Source: Allium sativum (Eukaryota; Streptophyta; Magnoliopsida; Asparagales; Amaryllidaceae). Taken from it: a stretch of 64,000 nucleotides of DNA. Location of the stretch: the NCBI GenBank assembly GCA_030737875.1, contig CM060912.1:203621231-203685230 (forward strand), read 5' to 3'. Position numbers and translations under genes: made by a program. The notes beneath the pieces were generated by a model. That model was not told the origin of the DNA and did not search any database. It saw only the letters and a program-made list of their open reading frames with translations. This document shows, piece by piece, positions 34,795-46,956 of the stretch (the first letter of the stretch is position 1; every line of letters begins with the position of its first letter).

Positions 34795-35985
34795 GTTAAA
34801 AAAATAAGAAGTGATCATGGCGGAGAGTTCGAAAATAATGAGTTTGAACATTTTTTCACAAAGAAGGGTATATACTATAATTTTTTGTTTCCCAAAACTC
34901 CAAAACAAAATGGAGTTGTAGAACGGAAAAACCGGACCTTACAAGAATGTGCATGAATGTTATTAATTGGAACCACTTTACCAAAACATTTCTGGGCAGA
35001 AGCTGTTGCAACTGCATGTTATGTTTTGAATCGTGTGTCCATTCGACCTCTCACCAAAAATACACCTTATGAATTATTTAACAAAAGAAGGCCTAATATC
35101 TCATACTTCAAAGTTTTTGGTTCTAAGTGCTTTATTTTAAATACGAAAGACCAGCTCGGCAAATTCGATCCAAAGGCCGATGAAAGTATATTTTTCGGTT
35201 ATTCAGAACGGAGCAAGGCCTATCGTGTATTTAATAAATGAACCAAAACTGTTGAAGAATCACTTCATGTCTCATTCGATGAATTCTATCAGCACCCTCA
35301 TAATATATCAAATGATGACGAAATTATAGTCACTGATAATCCAATCATCACAAATATTGATTCTGACTCTGAAATAGTTGTTGAAAATATTCCTCAAACT
35401 TGTGAGTTACGATCTCCACCAACAATATTAAGAGACCATCCGGCTCGAAATATAATCGGGGAAGTAACATCATAAGTCAGAACAAGGAGTCAACTCCATT
35501 AAATGGGTCATGTTGCGTTTCTTTCAAATATCGAACCTAAGAATCTAAAAGAGGCTGCTAGCGTTGATTACTGGATCATTGCCATGCAGGAAGAACTAAA
35601 TCAGTTCGAGCGCAATGATGTCTGGGAACTTGTTCCAAGGCCAATTGATCAATCAGTTATTGGTACTAAATGGGTCTATAAAAATAAGGCTGATGAACAA
35701 GGTAATATCACCAGAAATAAAGCCAAGTTAGTAGCATAAGGATACAATCAGGAAGAAGGTATCGATTGTGAAAGAAACATTTGCGCCAGTTGCTTGACTA
35801 GAAGCTATTAGAATCTTATTAACTTTTTCTTGTCACCACAATTTTAAACTATATCAGATGGATGTCAAGAGGGCATTCCTCAATGGATTTATCAAAGAGA
35901 ATGTATATGTCGAACCACCCCCTTTGTTCGTACATGAAAAATATCCTGACTATGTGTACAAACTTAAGAAAGCTTTGATGCCAAA
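34795..35985 (+). pseudogene. pol: Copia (SIRE-type) pol fragment, inverted within Copia B
   Basis: The plus strand reads, in order: integrase core end (IRSDHGGEFENNEF, then TPKQNGVVERKNRTL); a TGA at about 34954; the conserved ...LPKHFWAEAVATACYVLNR; then integrase C-terminal region to 35241; and after stops the RT start (35503-35739, EEL...VWELVPRP, GTKWVYKNK) and DVKRAFLNGFIKE (35858 onward). It stops at KLKKAL, where the text runs into the minus-strand primer site of the element. Several stops and frameshifts. Close in sequence to pol of the minus-strand Copia A. Confidence 0.8.
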
Positions 35986-37116
35986 TGAAGATTGCATATG
36001 TACTAATACAGTACACACGGATCGTGTAATATGGTGTATAACACGCAAATATACAACAGCTATGAAAGAAAATATAAGATGATATAAATATCAGCTAATC
36101 ACATATATGTAATAGTAAATGCAATAAAATAGAAAAATCACACCAGAGATTTTTATACTGGTTCATAGCACCGTCCTACGTCCAGTCCCAGACTTCTATT
36201 TGGATTTTCACTAACAACTACCTCACTTCACCCGGAGGAAACAAGTTTACAACACCCGAGCAGACGAACGAGATTTCACGCCTCTAACAACACCGAGGAC
36301 TTCAACTAAGACGAATACAATTGTTGTTGACTGTATATGTTCTTGATAACATGAATTTGTCACTTGTAGCACAACCTTCCTATAATCTTATCCTCAAATA
36401 GAATATTTGTGTATATGAAGATTTGGAAGTGGATATCGTATTGAATCAAAAGAATATTGAATAGATTCTAGGATTCAAAAAGATATATTATTGAATATGA
36501 GCAATTTGAGAACTGGAGAATATAGAATTGAGATCAAGAAAATAGAGATAGTAACAAGTCAAAAATTAGTTGAATGGAATAATGATATGATGGTGTTTAT
36601 ATAGAAAATAAATAGTTGTAACCTTTGTGAAGAGTAACGAACAATAGCCACGATTATTGGTGAAGAGAAGGAGATGCAACCATTGATGAAAGGAAGTGTC
36701 TTTTCGAAAGGTTTCTCTCTGGAAGAAAACAGTCGACAGTTCAAAAAGGATTGGTAGACAGGAATTTGAATATATATATATATGCGTTATGTGCACATGT
36801 AAATGTTTATTGTGCATTCTAGGTAGAAACGGTCGACTGGTCGAAATATAGGCGGTCAACCAGTTTCACCCAGGTTTCACAATCAATATGTACGTATATA
36901 TATTCGTGTATATATTGATAATTTCAAGGTATGTGATTATTTGAGGATAGATTTTAACATAAATAACACTGCTAAAACACCAAATAATCAACCTCTAATC
37001 TAGAATACCATATGTAGCTCTTTTTGCCTCTTCAAAACAATAAATATCTTCTTTTTGTCGATCACGACTTATGCCTTTGTCAGAAATCAAAACTCCATGA
37101 AATTCTTGACTCAACA
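35986..37116 (-). repeat. 5' LTR of Copia B
   Basis: 1131 bp, begins TGAAGATTGC (plus) and ends GACTCAACA. Clearly diverged from the left LTR at scattered positions. Confidence 0.9.
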
Positions 37117-37121
37117 TAATC

Positions 37122-40100
37122 GTGATGCACCATCACATCCTGTGGACGTAGTCTTCCCGTCCTTTATACTCTCTCTCTCTCAGATCATGAGAGTTAGAGT
37201 GGTGGAAGTCATCTTCCCATCCTTTATACTCTCTCGAATTATGAGATTTAGAGTTGTGGACGTCAACTTCCCGTCCTTTATACTCTCTCTCGAATCATGG
37301 GAGTTAGAGTCACAGATCGAGTGGTTTGTAATCTTGGTGCGCCCGTCACACTAGTCCTAGGTTTATACTTCTGTCTAAGCTCTAAGGATTAGGGTTAGTC
37401 GGGCAAACAGTCGGATCACGTTGCCTAGGCTTTGCGTTCCTCCAATCAATCTATGGGAGGAGTGATTGGTACCGAACTTCGGGCACATGCATCATTCATA
37501 TCGCATGAGTTAGTCATGTCAATAACTCAGGAAGCATGTAAGAGTAAATTTCATGATTGTAAAGTCAGTATATCGAGGGGCAGTGCTGTCTCCTTTATTT
37601 AGATTTATGTAATTTGGTGGCGTCAAGCATAGGATCAAGCCATGTAGACGGTCGAACTGCATCCATCTAGAATCGGATTCTGACTTTAGAATGCAAAAGT
37701 TAGTGAACAATTATCTTTAGGTCTGCCACGTGTGAGCCAAGGAATGGATGGTCATCTCGGATCCACCATGAGTTATGCAACTTCTCTCAGGCGGAGGCGT
37801 GGCTTTGTAAGCAACCAGTTCAGTCAAGCTCGTTATGGAAGTGTTCCATAATTCTGCATGCGGGTGTTAGCTGTCTGATCAGTACTCGATCTAGGATACC
37901 TACACCATCCACATATAAATTCATTCGAGTGAATTGCATCAATAACTCATAAAGCATGCAAAGACTTCAAGACATGGTTAAAGTAATCTTGTTAATGGAA
38001 TGAATGTCACTCTGAGTAAAAGTGTCTTTACATATTCTTTGTAGGTCCATTTTGCCTTGTTATGTCCCCGCCAAGAGATGACTACCAAAGTCTTTAGCTG
38101 ATGATGAATATCTTTTCAAACCGTTGTGGGACAGCGGTCCTAAGAATGAACAGACCTTGATCTATTCCATGGAGCGACAAAGGCAATTGGGAAGATACTA
38201 TAAGCGAATGAAAAAGTCGCATTTCCTTTGAATCGCCTTCTTGCCTCCATGTCAAAGGCAAGGATTGAGTGTCAGGGAATCATGTCTATACCGCCAATGG
38301 TAGCACGCCATCACATTGGTGCTAGGACGGTAATTGGCAGGAGAATAATGGATCCACGCTTAAAGAAGCTTTTGCGGTTTCCATGCTAGGAAATAGGATA
38401 TGGCTGCTAGGGAGATAGTCTTATCTCATTCATCCGTAGATATGCCTATGATCCTACGTCGGGAATAAGAGTTGATGCACATACAATCAATCAACATCCA
38501 ACTTAAGTGTTCTACACCTTTAACTCGCCAATCTTCGGGCAAGACTGAGGCAGTCGGTCACGCAAGCTTATGATGTATTATCTTTGAATTAGATGATGTA
38601 ATCACGAGCAATGGACGTTCGAAACTCCATTTTCTCACAGCATCTGGGGAACGAGTTAGTTGACTAATAATCGATGAAGGGTGTGAAATTGTGAATCTTC
38701 ACTTTCTAACTCCAAAACGTAGTTCGTCAGAAGTTCCATTCACTTTCGTCTCCCATCTAGCGGGAGGCTGATTAATGATTTTTTCGAATGATTCAGGGCG
38801 GTGAATTGATCAATGAGACTCGTTGATAACTATCTCAGGACAAACTTTCAAAATAAATAAGCAATGTCATCTTGCATGTCATATCTTAAGGCATAACGAA
38901 CAGTGGTATGCCCTTCACTTCTCCTTGCTGGAAATACTCTGTGCTGCAAGAAGTTTCTAAAGGGTGTTGTTTAAGACTCTCTTCCGAATTCGGTATCCAA
39001 TACTGGATCAACTTCCGAGTATCTCGACTGGGATCATCTCCATCTCTTCCAGATTATCGGAACTTGCTAGTTTGGCCAGATTATATGCTTTCAGATTTTC
39101 TGTATGCGGAATATAAAATATGTTGCAATGTTCCCATCCATCCAACAGCTCTTCTACTCATTCTAGGTAAGTTGCGAGTCGTAGTCCCTTCATCTGGAAT
39201 TTCCATCGAATCAGTACAACTCCAACGCCGGACCGTCGATTATTCTTTGCACCGTCTATATACAACTTACGGGTGCTTAGTTTTCATCTTTGATTTTGAG
39301 GGGCCATCTTCATCATTTAACACATCCTTTTCGGGAACAGTAAACTAAGCGATGAAGTTGGCTAACGCTTGCCCGCGTATGGATTTCTACAGGAGGGAAT
39401 TGCAATCAAACTGGTTCAGCCTGATGTTCCATTCAATCAATCGTTCAAGTGTCGTAGGTCGCTGTAGGACCTGTTGTAGTGGTTAATCAGTGCGTATCAC
39501 AATCAGATGAACTTGGAAATAGTGGCGGAGTTTTCTTGAAGCAATCAACAAGTTGTAAACGACTTTTCAATCTTTGGGCAGTTGCTTTATTAGATGTTGC
39601 CCCCCTGCATCCTGAATCTTCATCTTCTCTGGGATATATGTCTTCAGGCAGATCATCAAGCAACACTTTTTGCGATGCCTCCCTTGCTTGCTAACCCCAT
39701 GCATCCTTCATACTACATCTCCTCAGGAGAGGAAGTGTTTTTAGGTTCCATGTCATCTCTATTACGTAGCATATTCCATCCAGCCAAATAGCAGGCTCTT
39801 CTAGTGACTTGGTCATCACGGACCATTCCTGCACCAGCTTCGGTTGGGACTGAGCAGTATACACTAGGGTGCAATGTAAGCTCTGAATTCTGCTGGGGAT
39901 GATCAGTCTAGACCTTGATCAGATAAGCTTGAATACGACATCATAACTTGCGAGACTTCAAGTAATATTCATGCGTTATGTCACAACGAAAATAAGAAGT
40001 AGAGAGCTAATGGTTGATTCATATTTGCTTTAATCTCGAGTCTCATCTCATATGGTGGCTGGTGAGCAACCAGGCTGCTATAATCTGGGAAAGGATCCAT

Positions 40101-41286
40101 AGGTCCAATCATGGCGTTTGGTGGTTCAACTAGTACCTAACTCTGGGAAACAAAGTATGTTGACCTAACCCTTATTCGATGGAACAAGTCTTCCTCAATG
40201 CGGTTGACAACAAATAGCCATTGCAAAGGTTAGCTAAGTTCTTTGGGAGGTGAAGCGCAGGAGATATTTCATTCATCACATTATACAACTGAAGTGTAGC
40301 TTTGAGATGCTGGGATCCTTAGCTGCTTTCTGGTATCCCATTATTAACAATCATGGTCACTAAGATCATATGAATCATCTTCGGAGTAGTTCTCGGACTA
40401 TTCCATATAACCGTCATTCAGTACTCTGTCGATTGGACAGGTTTAAGTCACATAAATAAGGTGGTCACTACTCGTTAGGGAAAAACATCAGTTGCATTGG
40501 TGAAATCTATACACCATTTGGAGATATGGAAGAAGAAGCTGCTATGAGACAATCATCGTCTCGTATATTGCCGTTGATAGCAAGCTGAATCTGATTGATA
40601 GCTCCTCACATTGACTTACTGATGTAAGTAGGTGTCAAGGCTCTGGGAATAATCCCAGTCGTTACCATCTTGGTGTGATATTCTCAGACTATCCGTATAA
40701 TCTTCATTGACAACCTTTGATGATTGATGCTAGCCAAAATATATGCCGAGGCAAAGGCGAGCCTTCAGCGGGTCCGGGCGTAGTGCCGGGGGAGGGGAGG
40801 TCCAGACCCACAGTCCCGGCGGCGATCGAAAATGTAGGCACCGCACGATTTTTTTGATTTTGGAAGATGGAGCCTTTTCTGAAATGATCAGAAAAACGTA
40901 TTTTTCCCAAAACAAGGTCAGATTCTGTCTTCGAGTCGGGTCGGATTTTGCCTTAGATTGGGGTCAGATTGGAAGTTGCTGGTTCGATCCAATGCATTTC
41001 AGGCGGATCGGATCCTTAGTCATCCGATTCGAATGTGGCGATCCAAACCGAAGCTATGCGATCTGTATCAACTCGATCCGAGCTGCTGTTCACCTGCATC
41101 TTATCCGGGGACTTCTTTGAAGTGGGAACATGTAGTTGTTGTAGATAGCATGGAGGTGGCTTCACATCTGGTGATCTCCATGTTTGTAAAATCAATATAA
41201 AATGTAGAATTCACGGGATTTCCTCATCGGACTTGGCAATCCAATAGTAGAATGAAGAATCCTTACATGCTGAGAATCTTCATTTC
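37122..41286 (-). other. Internal region of Tat-like element, no readable gene
   Basis: About 4.2 kb with no convincing domain. Short tandem repeat near 37140-37310 (three units with CTTCCCRTCCTTTATACTCTC). A TGCCCCCCTGC tract near 39599. 40740-40850 is similar, inverted, to 25320-25410 (shared GGCGGCGATCGAAAATGT). Confidence 0.5.
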
Positions 41287-41304
41287 TCAGTGAAAGAACC
41301 AAAA
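41287..41304 (-). other. Putative primer binding site of 16-kb Tat-like element
   Basis: TTTGGTTCTTTCACTGAG on the minus strand next to the LTR; parallels the site at 24243-24260. Confidence 0.55.
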
Positions 41305-42205
41305 TGTTAGACAAAAAAATGGCACTAACACTCAATTGAATAGGATTTGTGAAGAATAATAATCTAAGCCACAGAAAATCAAGCAGGGACACGAGATTTA
41401 TTGTGGTTCGGTGTTAATAAGCCTACAACCACTTTATAGTTTCTCAATTCACTTAGAAATTACAATTACGATGAATTATAGTTTCTCAATTCACTCAGAA
41501 ATTACAATTACGATGAGTATAGACACTCAAACACTCGATTACAATGAATACTTCTCTCCGAATTCATTGATTTTATTGAAGAAGATGGAGAGTCTTCGTT
41601 GGCAGCCATGACCGAAATATATAGAGCTTCCTTAGGGCCGAAAAGTCCCCTGAATTTGTTGTGGAGTCATGTATATATAGGCAGGGAGTTGGTTGGGCTA
41701 AGTGGCCACATGTCAGCATCAGTGAGGACTTCGAAAGTAGTGGAAAACGTGGGGAAGTTGTCTCCATTTCGTGGGTTGACATGTGGAACCGGGTCTGTGA
41801 TAATAGGCACGAGAATAGGTCTTCGTTGAAGGGCAGTTGCGTGCTTCAGGCGAGGGGATTGGGCCGACTTCCTTTGATCCGAACCGATGCTCATTTCACT
41901 AAATCTCCTTGTTGTGTTCTCTCCAATCCGATCTGACTTGGGCTCTCCAATCTGATCCGAACCTAGCCCTCCAATCCGATCCGACTTTGGCTCTCCAATC
42001 CGATCCAACCTGGGCTCTCTAATTCGATCTGATCCGAGCTCCCCAATCCGATCCGACCTGGGCTCTCCAATTTGATCCGAGCTGGGCTCTCCAATCTAAT
42101 CCGATCTGAGCTCTGGTTTTTAGAACGTACAAGAGCTTTAACATTTGACATAAGTAACCCTGATCGTCTGGGTTTTGGGTGGCGTGGTTACAAAACAAGC
42201 TAACA
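41305..42205 (-). repeat. 5' LTR of the 16-kb Tat-like element
   Basis: 901 bp. Carries the ~24-bp CCGATCCGACCTGGGCTCTC array at about 41925-42110, the degenerate LTR hairpin at 41402-41433 and a ~40-bp duplication near 41440-41510. Confidence 0.88.
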
Positions 42206-42700
42206 TGGTTTCTATATGATTTCTGGCTTTCTGTTTACCCGAGTGTGAGTCTTAGGGTTTCTATATGATTTTTTGCTTTCAGCTTACCCGAGTGTGAGTC
42301 TCAGGGTTTCTACATGATTTCTAGCTTTCTACTTACCTAATTATAGGTCTCGGGGTTTCTATATGATTTCTGGCTTTTTGCTTACCCGAGTTTGATTCTT
42401 AGGGTTTCTACATGATTCCAAGCTTTCTGCTTACCCAAGTGTGAGTCTCGGGTTTCTATATGATTTCGAGCATAACCAAGTATAATCCTTCAAATATGGA
42501 TTTTTGATTTCCATTTACCCGAGCGTGAGTCTCTGGGTTACTATTTCTGCTTACCTGAGTCTGAGTCTCAGGATATCAGATATGAACTTCTTATTTTCTA
42601 TTTACTTGAGTATGAATCTTGACGTTTCTACTAATTTCATATGTGGATTTCTGATTTCTGATTTACTCGAGCATGAGTCTCGCGGTTTCAACCAATGTAT
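42206..42700. repeat. 49-bp tandem repeat, right part (more diverged)
   Basis: About nine units continuing the array of 25784-26024. Stem arms vary (CCCGAG/CTCGGG; CCTGAG/CTCAGG near 42555-42572). Confidence 0.8.
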
Positions 42701-43601
42701 AAGTTCTGGCCCTTTATCATAAATATATGGATTCAGGTGTTTGTCTTCCATTATTATTGGAAGGGATTCTGTTACACTAACTCAAATCGGAGCTTTGGAC
42801 CTTTCCCTCATTATTCCGGATGAACATTCTTGACTTTGAATACTTCTAGAAATAAATCCTAAAATTTCTAACACTTGAATTTGGCTACGGATTTTCTATT
42901 CTCATTTCCAAGTAAAAAGTTCCAAGCTTCTATCACCATGCTCAAGTATGGAATTGAGGCCAATAACCTTGTTTACAAAAAGAGAGTTTTTAAATCGAGT
43001 ACTTGGCTTGGTGCCTCAAGTTTTTTACTTCAAATCTCCAAACAAAGTTTATGGTTCCTCAACACCGTACATAGGGAAGTTTTCTAAACTTATGCTATTT
43101 TTATCCTTAACTTTATTGCTATAAGTCTTGATTAAAAACAGTGCTTCACATATTATAAGCGAAATATCACTCACTATGCAAGTCATATTACTTTCATTAG
43201 CACATTATGTTCATCAATGATGAACTCTGATTGCAAATATCCAAATGTAAATTTTGAAATTGTTATACCATACTTTCAAGAATAAGTACTTGAATATTGA
43301 TGTCTAAGTAACAATAATGAAATGCTTATCTTACGCTGATGGAAGAATGCTAAGCTTTAAATCATATGATCCCACACGAATACATGTTTGAATTTGCACA
43401 CTAAGTGCACAAAAAGTTCATAACTTGGAATTTATGTTCAGGCCCTATTTCATTAAGGAAAGTATATGCTTCCCCTTGCATCATTACTATTGGTTATGCA
43501 AAACTAATACCAAAGATTTTTATAATGACTCTTGAGTGACAGGAAAGCTGTGAAGGAGCCACAGGATTTTGTCCTAAAGAAAAAAAATCTTCTTTATGCT
43601 G
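42701..43601. other. AT-rich sequence, no gene seen
   Basis: An open 70-codon frame at 42875 has no recognisable features. May be the decayed internal region of the element whose LTR starts at 43632. Confidence 0.4.
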
Positions 43602-43631
43602 GAGGGGTGGGGGGTAGGGGGTAGGGTTAAC
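43602..43631 (+). other. Purine-rich tract before a + orientation LTR
   Basis: GGAGGGGTGGGGGGTAGGGG and onward to the LTR start; a candidate polypurine tract. The G-runs could also form a quadruplex. Confidence 0.45.
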
Positions 43632-44358
43632 TGTTAACACCAAAATTCACACTAGCCAAATATAAAGAAGTAGAAGCTCCAATGCCAAGAAGTATAAAAG
43701 GAAAAGCCATGGGTACAGCTATGTCGACACCAAAAGAAGAAGATGAAATATTGTTTCTCCTATAACTTTTGATTGAGTGGTCACAATAAACAAATAGACA
43801 TATCGTTTAGAAACAATGGATGAAACAAGAAAGGCTGAGAAAGATGGAAAACGACACTAGAGTGGTGCCGACAGTAGAAGATGAAAAAACCGACACCGGT
43901 GTAAGAACCGACAACATAGTGTAGGAGCCAAAAGCATGGTGTAGGAACCGAGAACATGGTGTAGGAACCGACAGCAGTGTAGGAACCGACAACATGGTGT
44001 AGGAACTAACAATATGTTATAGGAACCGACAATAGTGTGTAGAAACCGAGACCAGAATGGTCTGGGAAGCAGGATAGAGCAGAAAAAGACAAAAACCGAG
44101 ACCAGAATGGTCTAGGAAGCAGGTGAGAGTAGAAAAAGACAAAAACGAAAGCCAAAAATGAGAGCAACAAGATGACACCAAAAAGTGACCAAAAAAGGGC
44201 AGGAAAAAGAAGCAACAAAAGGGGGCCCAAAATCTCTATAAATAAGACCTCAGGGATCACATTTTAGGGGGATCTTTCCTCATTCCACAACCTTATACTC
44301 AATTCTAATAAAGCAAACCCTAATTTGCAAATAAATTAGGGATTTCTTATGTAACCTC

Positions 44359-45793
44359 AGTTAGGGACTGCGGAAAGGATCGTTAAGGCAAAGCAAACAC
44401 TAGAGGGGGAGGGGGGGGGTGAATAATGTTTGTAAGAATTTTAAACAAAACTTAAATCTAAATAGAATTATGGAGTGAATCAAACAACACAAACACAATC
44501 ACACACACCAATTCGAACACAAATGCAAAATAAACAGAAATAAAGGAAAATGTAGAAAAGAAAAGAACACACCGGATTTTATACTGGTTCAGATCACTCC
44601 TACGTCCAGTCTCGCACAACGCTGGATTGTGCAGAGTTTTATTACTATTTTCAAATATCCAAATACACCCTCCTTGATTTCACGGCTCAACAAGGAGACA
44701 CCGACTCCTATCCCTTGATTTCACAGCTCAACAAGGGCACACCGACTCCTAAACCTTGATTTCACGGATTCAAGGAAAAAACCATTTACTCTTGACATAC
44801 AAATTGGATCTTTCAATCCAAGCAATTACAAAACAACCATATAACTCTTCAGTAGCACTTGATTCAGAAAGTAGAGCGTAGAGAGTGTTGAGAGAAGAAG
44901 TTTGATCAATTCAGAAGTGAATTCGGCAGAGTATTAGTGTAAAAACCATAAAAATGAATAAGAATAATGGTAGGATTAAAGGAGATGAAGATGGAGAAGA
45001 AGAGATTTTAGAAAATTCAGTTTTGGCCTCTTTTGATAGAGAATGAAGGGTTGCAACATTTCTAAAATGTTTCAAATAGTGAAAAGACACTTCCCTTCAA
45101 AATTAAAAAACTAGCTGTTATATGTCGACATACATATTATGCTATGTCGACATACCTATGTACAAAATTGATTTTCAAAGCATTTTCAAGTGTTTTGATA
45201 TAAAACTAATTCTGGAAATTGTTGAATAAAATTCTAATATTGTAAATCAATATTATATGATGGAAAAACATATGAAAACATATTTTAAAACTATATAAAT
45301 ATATTTATAAAATTATAAGGTTTTAAACTATAAAATATAAATAAAGTATGTATAAAAACTTAAGTTTGAAAAAAAAAGAATAAAAATATAAAAACAAAAT
45401 AGAGAGGATTGAGAATAAAATAGAAAAAAAATAGAGAGAATTGAGAAAAACAAAAATAGAGAGGATTGAGAAAAGAATTGAAAAATCAGAATTTGGATTT
45501 GGATTTGAACCTTGAGTGCTATTTAGAGTCTTACAAAATCTAGACTCTATAATTATATTAATCTTGAACTCTTGACATCTTGATATCTTGATTGCTCATG
45601 AGTTTTGAATCTACTCTGAATTCTGAATCTCTAAAAGCTCTTAAACTGTACAGTCTTCAGTATTAATTCCTGTATACAAATCCTGCATATGTGTGTGTAT
45701 ATGTATGTATTCTAGATAAAGATGTTAGTATATATTTTATAATCAGTGATAATTGAAATAAGGTTGTTGTCATCAAGAATCCATTCTCCAACA
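44359..45793 (-). repeat. 3' LTR of Copia A(-)
   Basis: 1435 bp, reverse of 4037-5499. Begins AGTTAGGG (T to A at the first base) and ends CTCCAACA. Contains hairpins (44670-44790), shared hairpin (44583-44610) and palindrome pair (45121-45154). Confidence 0.92.
45121..45154 (-). promoter_or_regulatory. Paired palindrome in LTR of Copia A(-)
   Basis: TATGTCGACATA at 45121-45132 and 45143-45154, 22 bp apart; the same module as 4712-4745. Confidence 0.8.
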
Positions 45794-46325
45794 ATCTCCC
45801 CCTTTTTGATGATAACAACCTTAGTTTATAAAACATCATACCTGTATATACCTGTTTGATGATGATCCTCTTATACTCCCTCTGTCTATAAGAGTTCTAT
45901 AAAACTATGCCTACGTTTTATAATTTCTCCCCCTTTGGCATTATCAAAAAGAAAGATTAAAGATACTTCCCCTAAATTAAACAATTGTGGAATCTAAGAA
46001 ATATTCCTAAAAATACTCACCCTAAATTGAATAACTATTTCGAATTAGATTACTCCCCCTTAATCGGATAATCATATGTTTATGTTATAGAAGGTTAGAA
46101 CAATATTAATCATAAACGACAATTTTATTAAAGAAATACGTGTATGTATACATGAATTCGTACATATACGACATATTATAGGAACGTAATAAAGCGAAAT
46201 CTAAACAACCCTTAAATACTAACTTATTTGACAATGGGAGATTTGTGAATTGGACAATTTGGATAATGGAGACAAAATTCTCTATTCTTTTCAATCACAT
46301 TCCCATTTTCGTAAAATATAACTTC
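45794..46325 (-). other. Non-coding 3' internal region of Copia A(-)
   Basis: Purine tract next to the LTR and further GGGGGAG/GGGGAAGT-type tracts on the minus strand (about 45925, 45970, 46045), as in Copia A(+). Confidence 0.6.
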
Positions 46326-46717
46326 TCATATGCACTCAACGTTATCGTCTTCGTTTGTTGGTTGAGTCTCTAGTTGTTCTTGCTCCTCCATCATTTCTTC
46401 CTCTTCCGGTTCTTCTTCTGGATCTTCTTTTGGTTCTTCCTCTTCTTCCATTGGTTGATTATCATCATTGATGATAATCGGATCAGTCTCATTATCCACT
46501 ATAAAGTTTAAGAGACTTCTCATTACCTTTCCTTGTCTGTTTTGCTCTTGACTTAGTCTGATTTGAAGTATTGCATCTCAGCCACCATTTGCAATAAGTA
46601 CTCCATTTTATCTTCAATTTTGATCACTCTAGAGAGCGTGGATCATTGAAATGGACTCTCAGATGGTCCAGCGTGTGAATCGAAGTTATTTTGGGTATTT
46701 GGATTAGTGGAAGACAT
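46326..46717 (-). pseudogene. Accessory ORF 2 of Copia A(-) (acidic, Glu-rich tail)
   Basis: A minus-strand ATG at 46717 starts MSSTNPNTQNNFDSHAGPSE and meets a TGA after 24 codons. After further stops, 46523-46326 is open for 65 codons with a strongly acidic run (EEEEEPKEDPEEEPEEEE). Same position as 3209-3508 of the + copy: between pol and LTR, after a palindrome pair. Protein similarity to that copy is weak apart from acidity. Function unknown. Confidence 0.45.
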
Positions 46718-46846
46718 TGTAAATTTTAATTTAGAGTCTTTTCAAAGAAGAAGAATGAAAATGAAGAAGAAAAGTCGAAATAATTGATTTATATAATTGA
46801 AATAACTAACTTTTGGTGGGAATTAGTTTAAAAAACTTTTCAGTTA

Positions 46847-46880
46847 TATGTCGACATAGCAGAATGTTTATGTCGACATA
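46847..46880 (-). promoter_or_regulatory. Paired palindrome upstream of accessory ORF 2 in Copia A(-)
   Basis: TATGTCGACATA at 46847-46858 and 46869-46880, 22 bp apart, 130 bp before the ATG at 46717 on the minus strand and just after the end of pol. Confidence 0.8.
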
Positions 46881-46956
46881 ATGTTGTTTTAATTTCATTA
46901 TTTTAGTTTCTTATATTATTATACATATATATATATATATATATATTATTACTTAA

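Larger units (their letters stand above)
33545..37121 (-). mobile_element. Copia family B element, minus orientation, complete ends with TSD, internal region inverted
   Basis: LTRs at 33550-34698 and 35986-37116; TSD TAATC at 33545-33549 and 37117-37121. The primer site on the minus strand (TTTGGCATCAAAGC, 35972-35985) adjoins the right LTR, and the purine tract (minus TCAAAAAAGGGGAGAA) adjoins the left LTR, so the element runs on the minus strand. The only coding sequence inside, a SIRE-type pol fragment, runs on the plus strand. The element is 3.57 kb and lacks gag, protease, most of RT and RNase H. Confidence 0.88.
26020..42210 (-). mobile_element. Large degenerate Tat-like Gypsy element, minus orientation, with nested insertions
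   Basis: LTRs at 26025-26882 and 41305-42205 begin TGTTAGAC and end CTAACA. The TSD is GGGTT/TGGTT (26020-26024, 42206-42210, one mismatch); joining the flanks restores the 49-bp repeat phase. The purine tract TTTGGGGGGCAAAA (minus) adjoins 26882, and a primer-like site is at 41287-41304. The LTRs differ at many positions and the right one has a ~40-bp duplication (about 41470-41510), so the element is old. The internal region holds a solo LTR and Copia B and no readable gag or pol. Confidence 0.85.

Noticed and set aside
41573..42151. ORFs with repeated SDRIGLES-like residues
   Set aside because: Products of the LTR tandem array; minus and plus frames both open by repetition.
43602..43630. 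Telomere-like GGGTAGGG tract
   Set aside because: Short, irregular, and directly before an LTR start; better read as a polypurine tract.
46326..46523. Glu-rich ORF as a host nuclear protein
   Set aside because: Position between pol and LTR inside a bounded Copia element shows it is part of the element.
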